Shown: positions 1 through 7,675 of the stretch, piece by piece | How positions within the stretch are numbered: the stretch's first letter is position 1 | Layout of the letters: each line of letters opens with the position of its first letter | From: Gammaproteobacteria bacterium | GTDB taxonomy: Bacteria; Pseudomonadota; Gammaproteobacteria; Steroidobacterales; Steroidobacteraceae | NCBI GenBank assembly: GCA_028293725.1 | Contig: JAQGOE010000302.1 | Location: 1-62,910 of the forward strand | DNA: 62,910 bases | Direction of reading: 5' to 3' | The notes under the pieces: model-generated | What the model was told of the DNA's origin: nothing | Databases searched by the model: none | The model's input: the letters and a program-made list of their open reading frames with translations, nothing else | Position numbers and translations under genes: made by a program

Positions 1-468
1 TCCAAGGAAGCGACGCCCGCGCGCCTGGCTCCGCCACAAACGGAGTTGCTCGGTGATTCGACGGCCGAAAGCGCTAGGATCGGCGTGCGCGCCGTGCTCA
101 ATTTTGTGTTTGCAGCGGTTTTCGCGAAATTAGCGTTACGTTTTTGGCGTTTCGAGCGATTGATTCGCAGGGTCGCCGCGCGTGGGGCCGCACAGCCCGA
201 CGGCGGCTCATTCGACGTCGTGCGTGCGCGTCAGCTCGTCGATATCTTTGGCCGTCTGCGCGTTTTCCTGTTTTCTCACAGGGAAGAGTGTCTGCACGAT
301 TCATTGGCCCTGCTCGAGTTTCTCGCCCGGTACGAGGTCTTGCCGCGCTGGGTATTCGGAGTCCGGGCGCGACCGTTCGTCGCGCACTGTTGGGTACAGT
401 ACGAGGACATAGTTTTCAACGACACGGTTGAGCACGTCGCTAGCTACACCCCGATCATGGTGGTCTGA
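1..468 (+). CDS. Lasso peptide biosynthesis B protein (leader peptidase domain), 5' end outside window
   Basis: This is the cysteine-protease (transglutaminase-like, B2/McjB C-terminal) domain that cuts the leader from a lasso precursor so that the cyclase can act. The frame is open from base 1, so the gene starts left of the window. A TTG at 46 could be read as a start, but it would leave only 140 residues, and proteobacterial B proteins usually carry an N-terminal precursor-recognition (RRE) domain first. The expected catalytic triad is visible: Cys in REECLHDSLAL (codon 289-291), His in AHCWVQ (385-387) and Asp in FNDT (421-423). The next gene, the cyclase, begins 11 bases after the stop, which supports co-translation. 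The family call is strong; the missing N-terminus is an inference. Confidence 0.88.
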   Translation, partial: SKEATPARLAPPQTELLGDSTAESARIGVRAVLNFVFAAVFAKLALRFWRFERLIRRVAARGAAQPDGGSFDVVRARQLVDIFGRLRVFLFSHREECLHDSLALLEFLARYEVLPRWVFGVRARPFVAHCWVQYEDIVFNDTVEHVASYTPIMVV

Positions 469-479
469 AAAGGATTGGC

Positions 480-2330
480 GTGTACCGATACCTGGCGCTG
501 CTGTGGAACCCGGCGGATGAGCAGTCCAGACACCTCGCGCGCGCTATGTCGGAACGCGTGCAACGCGGGCCATCACCATCGCAATGGTCGTACGCCGTGG
601 AATCCACTGGCATGGCGATCTTTCACGCGGACCGCAATGCCGGAGCGGGCGATGCGTGTCTCTTGCCGCGCTCCGCGGGTGCCGTACTCGGAAAGATTTT
701 CACGCGGCACATCGATACCCCGGAATCCGCGGCCAACGTCAGTTTCGACGAGGCCGAAGGCGCGCGAATCGTAGCGTCCGGGGGACGCCGCCTGTTGGAG
801 CAATATTGGGGACGATATGTCGCCATCGTGCGCAATGCCGTCACCGGTGAGATCTGGGTGCTGCGCGACCCGTCCGGCGGTTTCCCGTGCTGGTATGCGA
901 GTCACGCGGGGATCGGTATCGTCTGCTCCGATGTCGAAGACTGCCGCGTGCTGGAGATTCCCCCGTTTACGGTGAATTGGAGCTACATCGCCGGTCTGGT
1001 GGCCCATGCCGGACTCCAGGTTCGGGATACCGCCCTGAACGAGGTGTCCGAGGTACAGGCGGGCGAGCGCCTGCGGCTGTCCAACGGCTCGATGCAAAGA
1101 TCGATGGAATGGAATCCGATCGACATCGCTCATACCGCGCCGCTGGAGTCCGCCGATGAGGCGGTCGCTTCACTGCGCGCGACCACCCTGGGCTGTGTGC
1201 AGGCGTGGGCTGCCTGTTACCCGGCCATAGTGCACAACCTGTCGGGCGGGCTGGACTCATCCATCGTCCTGAGCTGTCTGACAACTCCGCCCGCGAGCTC
1301 GCGGGTCACCTGTGTGAACTACTTCAGTACCGGACCGAACGAGGATGAGCGGCACTACGCGCGGTTGATGGCGGGGCGTGCGGGTGTCGAGTTGGTGGAG
1401 CGGGAGCTCGATCCACGCACCGTACGCCTCGAGAACGTCCTGAAGGTGCGGTGCTCGCCGCGACCGTGGTTCTATATGTACGAGCTGCAGCACGGCTCGT
1501 TCGAAGCGGAGTTGGCAGCACGACACGGAGCGAACGCGCTCTTCTCAGGGGCGGGCGGCGACAGCGTGTTTTATCAGGCACGGGCCGACCTCGCCGTGAC
1601 CGACTATCTCTACAGTCATGGATTCGATCGCGGGCTGCTGCTTACCGCGATGGATGCGGCACAGATCGCGCGCAAATCGATCTGGTGGCTGCTCTGGCAG
1701 GCCGTTCGCAGTCGGGTCTTCAAGCCGGAATGGGACCCGATCTCAATGGCCAAGCCGTTGACACGCACCATTGTCTCCAGTGACCTGGTGGAGGCTGCGA
1801 AACGCAACAAGAGGCTCGTGCATCCCTTGCTGACGCCCGAGGTGACGCGCGGGGTCTCTCCCGGAATTCTGTGGCATGTCATGTCTCTTTCCATGGCACC
1901 GGCTTACTACAGCTCGTTCGTGCGCTCCGGCTACCCGGAGCGCATCCTGCCGTTGTTATCGCAGCCGCTCGTCGAATTGTGCCTGCGGATCCCTACCTAT
2001 GTGCTCCTCCGCAGTGGGCGCGATCGTGCTTTGGCGCGGCGCGCCTTTGCGAATGAATTGCCGGCGGAAATCGTCCGGCGCTCCGCCAAGGGACGCGCCG
2101 ATCAACATTACCGCAACATACTCGACGCCAATCTGCCGTTCGTACGCGAGCTGCTGCTGGATGGGGTGTTGGTACAGAAGGGATTTCTCAACCGCGCCAA
2201 TCTCGACCTGTATCTGACCCGGGACCGCTCACCTGCCGATTTCCAGTACAATGAGATCCTGCAGGAGCACCTGTGTACGGAGGCCTGGCTGCGCAGCTCG
2301 GCTACCAGCTCTTCCGCAACTCCAGGCTGA
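480..2330 (+). CDS. Lasso peptide cyclase C (asparagine-synthetase-like lactam synthetase)
   Basis: This 616-residue homologue of asparagine synthetase B is predicted to adenylate the side chain of an Asp/Glu in the lasso core and close the macrolactam ring on the new N-terminal amine. The synthetase domain has the ATP-pyrophosphatase loop SGGLDS at residues 255-260 and a GAGGDSVF segment near 357-364. The N-terminal glutaminase-like domain begins MYRYLALLW and lacks the catalytic Cys at position 2, as expected for an enzyme that does not use glutamine. The start is a GTG preceded by AAAGGA, overlapping the end of the B gene's context by good spacing. The 3' end overlaps the convergent TonB receptor gene by 29 bases. 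Other asparagine-synthase-like functions are possible in isolation, but the adjacent B protein makes lasso cyclase the best call. Confidence 0.9.
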   Translation: MYRYLALLWNPADEQSRHLARAMSERVQRGPSPSQWSYAVESTGMAIFHADRNAGAGDACLLPRSAGAVLGKIFTRHIDTPESAANVSFDEAEGARIVASGGRRLLEQYWGRYVAIVRNAVTGEIWVLRDPSGGFPCWYASHAGIGIVCSDVEDCRVLEIPPFTVNWSYIAGLVAHAGLQVRDTALNEVSEVQAGERLRLSNGSMQRSMEWNPIDIAHTAPLESADEAVASLRATTLGCVQAWAACYPAIVHNLSGGLDSSIVLSCLTTPPASSRVTCVNYFSTGPNEDERHYARLMAGRAGVELVERELDPRTVRLENVLKVRCSPRPWFYMYELQHGSFEAELAARHGANALFSGAGGDSVFYQARADLAVTDYLYSHGFDRGLLLTAMDAAQIARKSIWWLLWQAVRSRVFKPEWDPISMAKPLTRTIVSSDLVEAAKRNKRLVHPLLTPEVTRGVSPGILWHVMSLSMAPAYYSSFVRSGYPERILPLLSQPLVELCLRIPTYVLLRSGRDRALARRAFANELPAEIVRRSAKGRADQHYRNILDANLPFVRELLLDGVLVQKGFLNRANLDLYLTRDRSPADFQYNEILQEHLCTEAWLRSSATSSSATPG

Positions 2331-5292
2331 GTTGGCGCCCGTAGGGGTTGGCGTTCTCCTGGTCGTAACCTATGCCGACGATCTGGTTGTTGAGGAAGGG
2401 CGGGTCGACGTTGAAGACGTTGCGGGCGTTGAGCTCGATGCGCGTGCCGCTCAACCATCGGCTGGAAGTCACGGGAATATCGTAGCGGAGTTGCAGGTCG
2501 ATCGTGGTCCAGGAATCGATCCGGCGCGGTGGCGTGCTCGCGATATCGTGGTAGCCGTTGGCGAAGTTCGCCGCCACCTGTGCATGGAACCCCGCGACCC
2601 CCCAACCGGCGGTGGCGCGCATACGCAGGTCGATCGGCTCGTTCTGCGTGCTGAGCAGGGAAGTAAGCGGAGCGTCGGGGGTTTGCGCCTGCTTGAAGTG
2701 CAGCAACCAGGTGCCGTTGAGGTCCAACCTGAGTTGGCCGAGCGGCAGGGAATGCTGATAGCGACTGTTGAAATCGATCCCATCGGTCTGGAGGGTCGCC
2801 AGGTTGAGCACCCGCAGGTCCACGATGGCGCCGGGCGCCGAATTCATGCAGGCGGCGGTCGAGCCCTGGAAATAAGACGAGTGAGTGCAAATGAAGCTGA
2901 TCTCGGCGGCGCTGGGGTTGTGGGTCACGAGGGCGGCATAGGCAGGATCGGTGAGAATGTTGAAAGTAAGGGTATTCGACTGGATGCGGTGGGTGAATAC
3001 CGTGTTGAAATAAGTCAGACCCAGGGTCAGTCCTGGCAATCCGGCGGGCGCGAAATCGAGGCCGCCGGTCCAACTGCGCGCCCGTTCGGGTTGTACCGTT
3101 GCATTCCCGCCTTCCCAGATCAGGGTGGGGGTGGCCCCGCCGGGCGCGGCCGGATTGGGGAGCGGCACCGACTCCGACCGGTTATGGCTGGTGTCGAGGT
3201 CAGATAGGGTCGGGGGCCTGATGGCCCGGGACCAGGTTCCTCGCAACGACAGAGTTTTTGTCGGGGACCAGAGGACCCCAACCTTGGGCGTCGTGGCGCT
3301 GCCAAACATGCTGTAGTCCTCGTAGCGCGCCGCCGCGGAAACTTCGAGATGCGCTATGCCAGGCACCTCGTTGCCGTCGCTCACGACGGGAGCTATGAAC
3401 TCGCCGAACGCGGACAGGACGCGGCGGCTGAGGTTGGCGTTCGTGGGTGGTGTCGGGGAAATCGTGGTCTGCGACATGGTGAAGAACTGGTTGCGCCGGT
3501 CCACTCCCAGCGCGAGCTTCAGTGGACCACCGGGAAGCTCAGCGATGGGCCCATCGGCAACGAGATCGGCCGTTTGGAGTTGGGAGTCGAGCCAGATTCT
3601 GTTGCCCGTGCGGATCCTCTGCAGCGTGGCGGGGTTGGTGAAGGATCCGTCACCGAAAGGATTCAACGCGGTCGCTGGATTGGGATCGGCCAATGCAAGC
3701 TCCGCGGCCGTGAGGTCCACATAGTTGTGGCCGACGTAGTTTTGCTTCTCGCGCACGAAACTGCCGTACGCGCTGATGTGCCAGGAGGCGCCAGGATCGA
3801 AGTCCAGGCCCAACGTCGCGTTCAGCGTGTCGACGCCGACGCTGCCGCGTATCGGTCCCAGATCCTTGCCGAAGTTATAATTCACCAGGACGGGTCCCGG
3901 TAGGCCCGTTGGATTGACGTAGAACGGATTCGTGGGGGGGACCACCAGAGTGGCGCCCTCGCCGCTCAGGGTTTCTGCCGCATCACGGTGCGCCAACAGC
4001 AGGTTGGTGAACACGCCCACCCGGTCGCCGAGCGCCTGTCGCACGTTCGTGTACAAGCTCCAACGTTGCTGGCTGGGAATGATCTGGTCGCCATCGGAAT
4101 AGAGGCTCTGCAGGTTCTGTGTTCCGGCGGCGAGATCGGTCGTCGCCAAGCGCATGCCGTTCTGTCCGGTGGGAATGGCCCAGGTCTGGCCAGTGACCGG
4201 GTTGATGATGTTACCCGGATTGGTCAGGTTGGTATCGAAGTTGCCGCCGCCGTACGGGCGCAGGTCGCTCACGGCATAGGCGCGGTCGGCCGCGGGCAAA
4301 GCTCCGCGGCTATAGAATTCGAAGGAAACCAACCCGTTGCCGCCATCCCATGCCTTGCCCAACGTCTGCGACAGCAAATACTCCTGCAGGTCGCCGCGCG
4401 TACCCGAGCCGCCGCGCGCGATGGTCTCGGCGCCCTCGAACTTCTGGCGGAGAATGAAGTTGACGACGCCGCCGACGGCATCCGCGCCGTAGGTTGCCGA
4501 CGCGCTGTCGGGCAGGATGTCGATCCGCTCTATGGCGCTCAGGGGAATGTTTTCGATGTCGACGAATTCGCCTTCGGTTCCGCTGGGCGCAAGGCGCCGC
4601 CCGTCGATGAGAACCAGCGTCGCGCGCGCGCCTAACCCGCGGAGGTTCTCGCCGACGCCAAATCCCGAATTCGTCTGTGCCTCCTGGCCAATGTAGGTGT
4701 CCTGGTTGGGGCCGCCGCCAAAAGTCTGCGGCAGGGTACTGAGGAAGTCCGCGGGCGTTGCGGCCCCGGTCGCTTCGATGTCCTCGCGGCTTGCGCTGAT
4801 GATCTCCTGTCCGACGGGGATTTTGTCGCGGATATAGGTGCCGGTGATGCGGACGACCTCCACGGCGTCGCCCGCCGCGTTAGCCGCGATTCTGTTGGTT
4901 TTGGATCTTCCGGGGGAGCGCTTCGCGGGCTTGGGCTCGGTGGTCGATGGGTCGCTTTCCGCCGGAATCCGCTTCTGCATCACCGCCAGCGTGCGCTCGT
5001 TGACGAAGTCGAAATCGAGGTCGGAGTTAGCCAGCAGGCGGCGCAACGCCTCGGCAGGTTGGAGGATGCCATCGAGCGGCTTGGTGGTGTGCCCCTTGAC
5101 GACGTTGTAGTCAAACAGGAGCTGCAGGCGTGCCTGGCGGCTGAATTCCGTCAGGGTCGTGGTGGCATCGCCGCCTTCGATGTGGAATTTGACCAGGGGA
5201 GCCGCAGAATCCGCCGTGGCCGCGCGCACCAGCGCGGTGACCAGGAGACAGACCATGAAGGTCCATACCCGGCACTGTGTACGAAAATCCAT
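2302..5292 (-). CDS. TonB-dependent outer-membrane receptor with N-terminal STN signalling domain
   Basis: This protein of about 996 residues starts with a signal peptide (hydrophobic FMVCLLVTALVRAATA). It then has a secretin/TonB N-terminal (STN) domain at roughly residues 35-110, a plug domain from about 145 (VEVVRITGTYI, later RGLGARATLVLIDGRR), and a large beta-barrel ending LSLELRKSW with an aromatic-type C-terminus. STN domains signal to a FecR partner, and fecR and an ECF sigma gene lie just upstream on the same strand, so this is a substrate-inducible transporter. Beside lasso genes, uptake of a lasso peptide or a metal-bound form is plausible but inferred. ATG at 5292 is preferred over the GTG at 5298 because AAGG lies 8 bases before it. 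Confidence 0.9.
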   Translation of the reverse strand: MDFRTQCRVWTFMVCLLVTALVRAATADSAAPLVKFHIEGGDATTTLTEFSRQARLQLLFDYNVVKGHTTKPLDGILQPAEALRRLLANSDLDFDFVNERTLAVMQKRIPAESDPSTTEPKPAKRSPGRSKTNRIAANAAGDAVEVVRITGTYIRDKIPVGQEIISASREDIEATGAATPADFLSTLPQTFGGGPNQDTYIGQEAQTNSGFGVGENLRGLGARATLVLIDGRRLAPSGTEGEFVDIENIPLSAIERIDILPDSASATYGADAVGGVVNFILRQKFEGAETIARGGSGTRGDLQEYLLSQTLGKAWDGGNGLVSFEFYSRGALPAADRAYAVSDLRPYGGGNFDTNLTNPGNIINPVTGQTWAIPTGQNGMRLATTDLAAGTQNLQSLYSDGDQIIPSQQRWSLYTNVRQALGDRVGVFTNLLLAHRDAAETLSGEGATLVVPPTNPFYVNPTGLPGPVLVNYNFGKDLGPIRGSVGVDTLNATLGLDFDPGASWHISAYGSFVREKQNYVGHNYVDLTAAELALADPNPATALNPFGDGSFTNPATLQRIRTGNRIWLDSQLQTADLVADGPIAELPGGPLKLALGVDRRNQFFTMSQTTISPTPPTNANLSRRVLSAFGEFIAPVVSDGNEVPGIAHLEVSAAARYEDYSMFGSATTPKVGVLWSPTKTLSLRGTWSRAIRPPTLSDLDTSHNRSESVPLPNPAAPGGATPTLIWEGGNATVQPERARSWTGGLDFAPAGLPGLTLGLTYFNTVFTHRIQSNTLTFNILTDPAYAALVTHNPSAAEISFICTHSSYFQGSTAACMNSAPGAIVDLRVLNLATLQTDGIDFNSRYQHSLPLGQLRLDLNGTWLLHFKQAQTPDAPLTSLLSTQNEPIDLRMRATAGWGVAGFHAQVAANFANGYHDIASTPPRRIDSWTTIDLQLRYDIPVTSSRWLSGTRIELNARNVFNVDPPFLNNQIVGIGYDQENANPYGRQLSLELRKSW

Positions 5293-5346
5293 TCGCACTA
5301 CCTTGACGACCTGTATGCCACGTCCCGCACCCGCGGAGCGGATCCC

Positions 5347-6447
5347 TTACGACCGTGGCGTTGTCCGTGGGTCGCTACTTGCCAATCGAATCACGTCATT
5401 GTCTCCCCGGACCGCGGGCATGCGTCGCACGCCGAAGTGTTTTTCGAGTGTTGCCGCGAAGCTCTCGGGGTCGTTGGCTTGGAAGCTGCCGCCGACCTTC
5501 ATTTGAGCGATCGCGGGATCGGCGATGGCGAGGTGCCGGCGGTTGTAGCGATTGAACTCGCCGACCGCTTCCGTCAGCGTCTCGCCGTCAAAAGAGATGT
5601 TGCCCATCGTCCAGGCCAACTTGCGCGCCACATAGCCGGCCGGGTGCGGGTGGATGACGAGGGAGCTGGGGCTGGCGGCGACACTTTCATCACTGCCCGC
5701 CTGGGGGGCCGAGTCGGTCAGAACGGGCGCCCCGGAGCCGGAGCCCGGCTCGGTCGTGCCCAGGGCGACACGGCCTTCCGCGACCAGCACCTCGACACTG
5801 TGGTCGTCGTGGATACGAACCGAGAATGCCGTGCCCATCGCGCACACGAGTGTGCGGGCGGCCTTGACATAAAAAGGCCGCAGCTTTTCGTGGGCGATGG
5901 TGAAGTACGCCTCCCCACGTATGAGCTCGCTGTCGCGGCGTGCGTTTGCCAGCCGTACGCGCACGCGGCTGTCGGTGTTCAGCAGGACCTGGCTTCGATC
6001 GGCCAGCACCGCTCGTCTATTGCCCCCGACTTCCGTCTCGAAGTAGGTCCAGCGCCGATGCTCCGCGCTCAGCCAGCCGAGCATGCCCACCCCAGTCGTG
6101 GCGGCCGCGGTCGCTCCGACGAACATCAGCCACCGCCTCCGGTCGACGCGATGTTGCGCTCGAGCGCCTTCAGACTCCATGAGATCCAGCGGGCCGCTCC
6201 GACCGTTCGGCCCATCGGCCGGCAACTGCGACAGCAGGTTCCGGTCGACCCGTCCGTCCGCCGGGCGCAGCAGCTTGAGGCGGTCGCAGTGAGTCCACGC
6301 GGTGCGCAGCCGGATGAAGGCCGCCTCGTGGCGCCGGTCGGCCTCGAGCCATTCCTGGAACTCGTCCCACATCTGCGGCGTCGTCTGTCCCTCGAGGCGG
6401 ATCAGCCAGGCGGCGGCATCCGCTGGAGTGTTATTCCCGGCCGTCAT
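5347..6447 (-). CDS. FecR-family anti-sigma regulator
   Basis: This inner-membrane signal transducer passes the signal from the STN domain of the TonB receptor to the neighbouring ECF sigma factor. About 366 residues: an N-terminal cytosolic FecR-N domain (AAAWLIRLEGQ...ADRRHEAAFIRL), one membrane helix around residues 105-125 (MFVGATAAATTGVGMLGWL), a periplasmic FecR domain (GNRRAVLADRSQVLLN, RGEAYFTI, GTAFSVRI), and a C-terminal STN-interacting part (ISFDGETLTEAV). The ATG at 6447 overlaps the end of the sigma gene by 17 bases, so translation is probably coupled. A longer frame to 6501 exists, but it lies wholly inside the sigma gene. The TonB receptor follows 54 bases downstream, consistent with a sigma-fecR-receptor operon. 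Confidence 0.9.
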   Translation of the reverse strand: MTAGNNTPADAAAWLIRLEGQTTPQMWDEFQEWLEADRRHEAAFIRLRTAWTHCDRLKLLRPADGRVDRNLLSQLPADGPNGRSGPLDLMESEGARAQHRVDRRRWLMFVGATAAATTGVGMLGWLSAEHRRWTYFETEVGGNRRAVLADRSQVLLNTDSRVRVRLANARRDSELIRGEAYFTIAHEKLRPFYVKAARTLVCAMGTAFSVRIHDDHSVEVLVAEGRVALGTTEPGSGSGAPVLTDSAPQAGSDESVAASPSSLVIHPHPAGYVARKLAWTMGNISFDGETLTEAVGEFNRYNRRHLAIADPAIAQMKVGGSFQANDPESFAATLEKHFGVRRMPAVRGDNDVIRLASSDPRTTPRS

Positions 6448-7039
6448 GCGCCTGTCCCCGCCGCTTGAATCGCTCGAACAAGGTGCCATGTCGCTCCGCA
6501 ATCGGCTGATCGAACAGGGCTCGCGCGCAGTGGCGCGCGGCCTTGGTCAACTGTTGCTCTACCGTGTTTTCCGAGATCTTCATCCGTGCCGCGATCTCCT
6601 TCTGGGAATAACCATAGACCTTCCGAAGAGTGAATACCTGGCGGCAGCGCTCAGGAAGCTCCTGCACCGCCTTGACGAGCATCATCAGCTCCTGGTGACT
6701 GTTGACGATGGCGTCGATCTGGTCGCGCTCGTCGAGGATGTCCATGGCCTCCATGTCGGCCACCAGCTCGATCGGGACGACCTGTTTGTGTCGTAACCAG
6801 TCGAAGGCCACGTTGCGTGCCACCGTGAGCGAGAACGCGCGCACGGAGCGCACCTCCGGCTCACCGGATGCACCCGCGGTGAGCAGCCTGGCGTACGTTT
6901 CCTGCAACAGCTCCTCGACATCCGAGATGTTGCGCGCATAGCGATACAAGCAGGCCCGCAAGACGCTTTCGAACTCAAGTGCCTGCACGAGATAGCGTTC
7001 TTCGGCTTTGGCCACGTCCCCTGATCCCGTCTTTCCCAA
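6431..7039 (-). CDS. ECF sigma-70 factor, FecI-like
   Basis: This RNA polymerase sigma factor of the extracytoplasmic-function class is predicted to turn on the TonB receptor gene and perhaps the lasso genes when the receptor is loaded. Of its 202 residues, region 2 lies at about 30-95 (NISDVEELLQETYARLL, AFSLTVARNVAFDWLRH). Region 4 is at about 125-180, with LPERCRQVFTLRKVYGYSQ followed by the helix-turn-helix KEIAARMKISENTVEQQL. The start is uncertain. The frame opens at a TTG (7039) beside AGGGA, and a GTG at 7015 (in DVAKAEER) is an alternative closer to the first conserved residues. It is followed directly by fecR with a 17-base overlap. Confidence 0.88.
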   Translation of the reverse strand: MGKTGSGDVAKAEERYLVQALEFESVLRACLYRYARNISDVEELLQETYARLLTAGASGEPEVRSVRAFSLTVARNVAFDWLRHKQVVPIELVADMEAMDILDERDQIDAIVNSHQELMMLVKAVQELPERCRQVFTLRKVYGYSQKEIAARMKISENTVEQQLTKAARHCARALFDQPIAERHGTLFERFKRRGQAHDGRE

Positions 7040-7192
7040 TCCCTGTTCCCTTGGCGCCAGCGATTTTCCGGCCTCTCACCTGGGCTGGCGGTTCCGTCCT
7101 TGTCTGTGCGCGGCAGTATTACGCACCTAACGCGTCGCAACTGCAACGAAAAAACGCGCTGCATCGCGGTGGCGATAAAAATACATAACGGA

Positions 7193-7252
7193 TTATGGGT
7201 CCGCGACCGTCTTACTACCCGCAAGAGCAAAAAACGAACATACGATAGCCAT
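7193..7252 (-). CDS. Possible 19-residue leader peptide or small protein
   Basis: On the minus strand, ATG at 7252 is preceded by AAGGAGCCGACC, an unusually good ribosome site with 6-base spacing. The frame runs MAIVCSFFALAGSKTVADP to a TAA at 7193. It lies about 150 bases upstream of the ECF sigma gene on the same strand, in the most AT-rich part of the gap. I do not recognise the peptide. It does not look like a lasso precursor: it has no leader-core junction with a ring-forming acid at core position 7-9. It could be a regulatory leader peptide or chance; only the ribosome site and position favour a real gene. Confidence 0.25.
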   Translation of the reverse strand: MAIVCSFFALAGSKTVADP

Positions 7253-7294
7253 GGTCGGCTCCTTGTCAGGATCGGTAAGGTGGCCATGGTGAGA

Positions 7295-7326
7295 CGCCCG
7301 CTGCGGCCGATGGTCCGCAGCGGGCG
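7295..7326 (+). terminator. Perfect 12-bp GC-rich stem-loop, terminator-like
   Basis: The arms CGCCCGCTGCGG and CCGCAGCGGGCG are perfect complements around an 8-base loop (7307-7314). On the plus strand the stem is followed by TTTGACTTT, a weak T-tract, so a Rho-independent terminator on that strand is possible. However, no plus-strand gene is seen just upstream. On the minus strand it would sit in the far upstream leader of the sigma operon with no T-run. A regulatory hairpin or protein site is an alternative. Confidence 0.35.
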
Positions 7327-7675
7327 TTTGACTTTGGGCAGTCCTAAACATAACAACTGCTTGCCTAGGCTGCGATTGCGCGGCAGCGCTCTTCTTATGT
7401 TGCATCCCTGGAACGCTGTGTCAGTTTCAACACCACGGGCGCTGAAGTTGGATGTCGTGTTGGAATGGGTGCGCCGGCCGCGCGACACATGAGGCGCGGC
7501 GCGGGGTATCCGGGCCGGAGCGCATTCCGGGCGCGTGCGCGAGCTGCGGCGGCGGCGGGCCGCGGGCGAGCTGTGCCGCGCAAATCGCCGCCACGGTCGC
7601 TCGAGACGGGCACGAAACCCCTGGAATCGGCCATAATCACCCCCATCTCCACTGCGACAAGTCAGGAGATGAGCA

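Larger units (their letters stand above)
7040..7675. other. 636-base divergent intergenic region between sigma factor and NADH dehydrogenase
   Basis: This is the longest gap in the window and lies between divergent genes. It must hold the promoter of the sigma/fecR/receptor operon and that of the dehydrogenase. It has a relatively AT-rich patch (about 7130-7240), a perfect 12-bp stem-loop (7295-7326), a 19-codon minus-strand ORF with a good ribosome site (7193-7252), and a very GC-rich stretch from about 7450 to 7620. A CATAAT at 7632-7637, 39 bases before the dehydrogenase start, could be a -10 element, but I see no convincing -35. Longer frames in this region look like random high-GC open frames without family resemblance. 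Confidence 0.5.

Noticed and set aside
468..480. Lasso precursor or isopeptidase gene inside the window
   Set aside because: Only 11 bases lie between B and C, and scanning 1-11000 on both strands gave no ORF with a lasso core pattern or an S9-type isopeptidase; both are expected left of the window if present.
2251..3207. Plus-strand 318-residue frame opposite the TonB receptor
   Set aside because: A shadow of the receptor gene; no family resemblance and no ribosome site, while the minus strand shows clear receptor motifs.
5059..6468. Plus-strand 469-residue frame opposite fecR
   Set aside because: High-GC antisense open frame; the opposite strand holds a well-recognised FecR protein.
6685..7488. 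Longer minus-strand frame covering the sigma gene's 5' part and the upstream gap
   Set aside because: It is in a different frame from the sigma factor and shows no recognisable domain; low-complexity Arg/Ser-rich translation.
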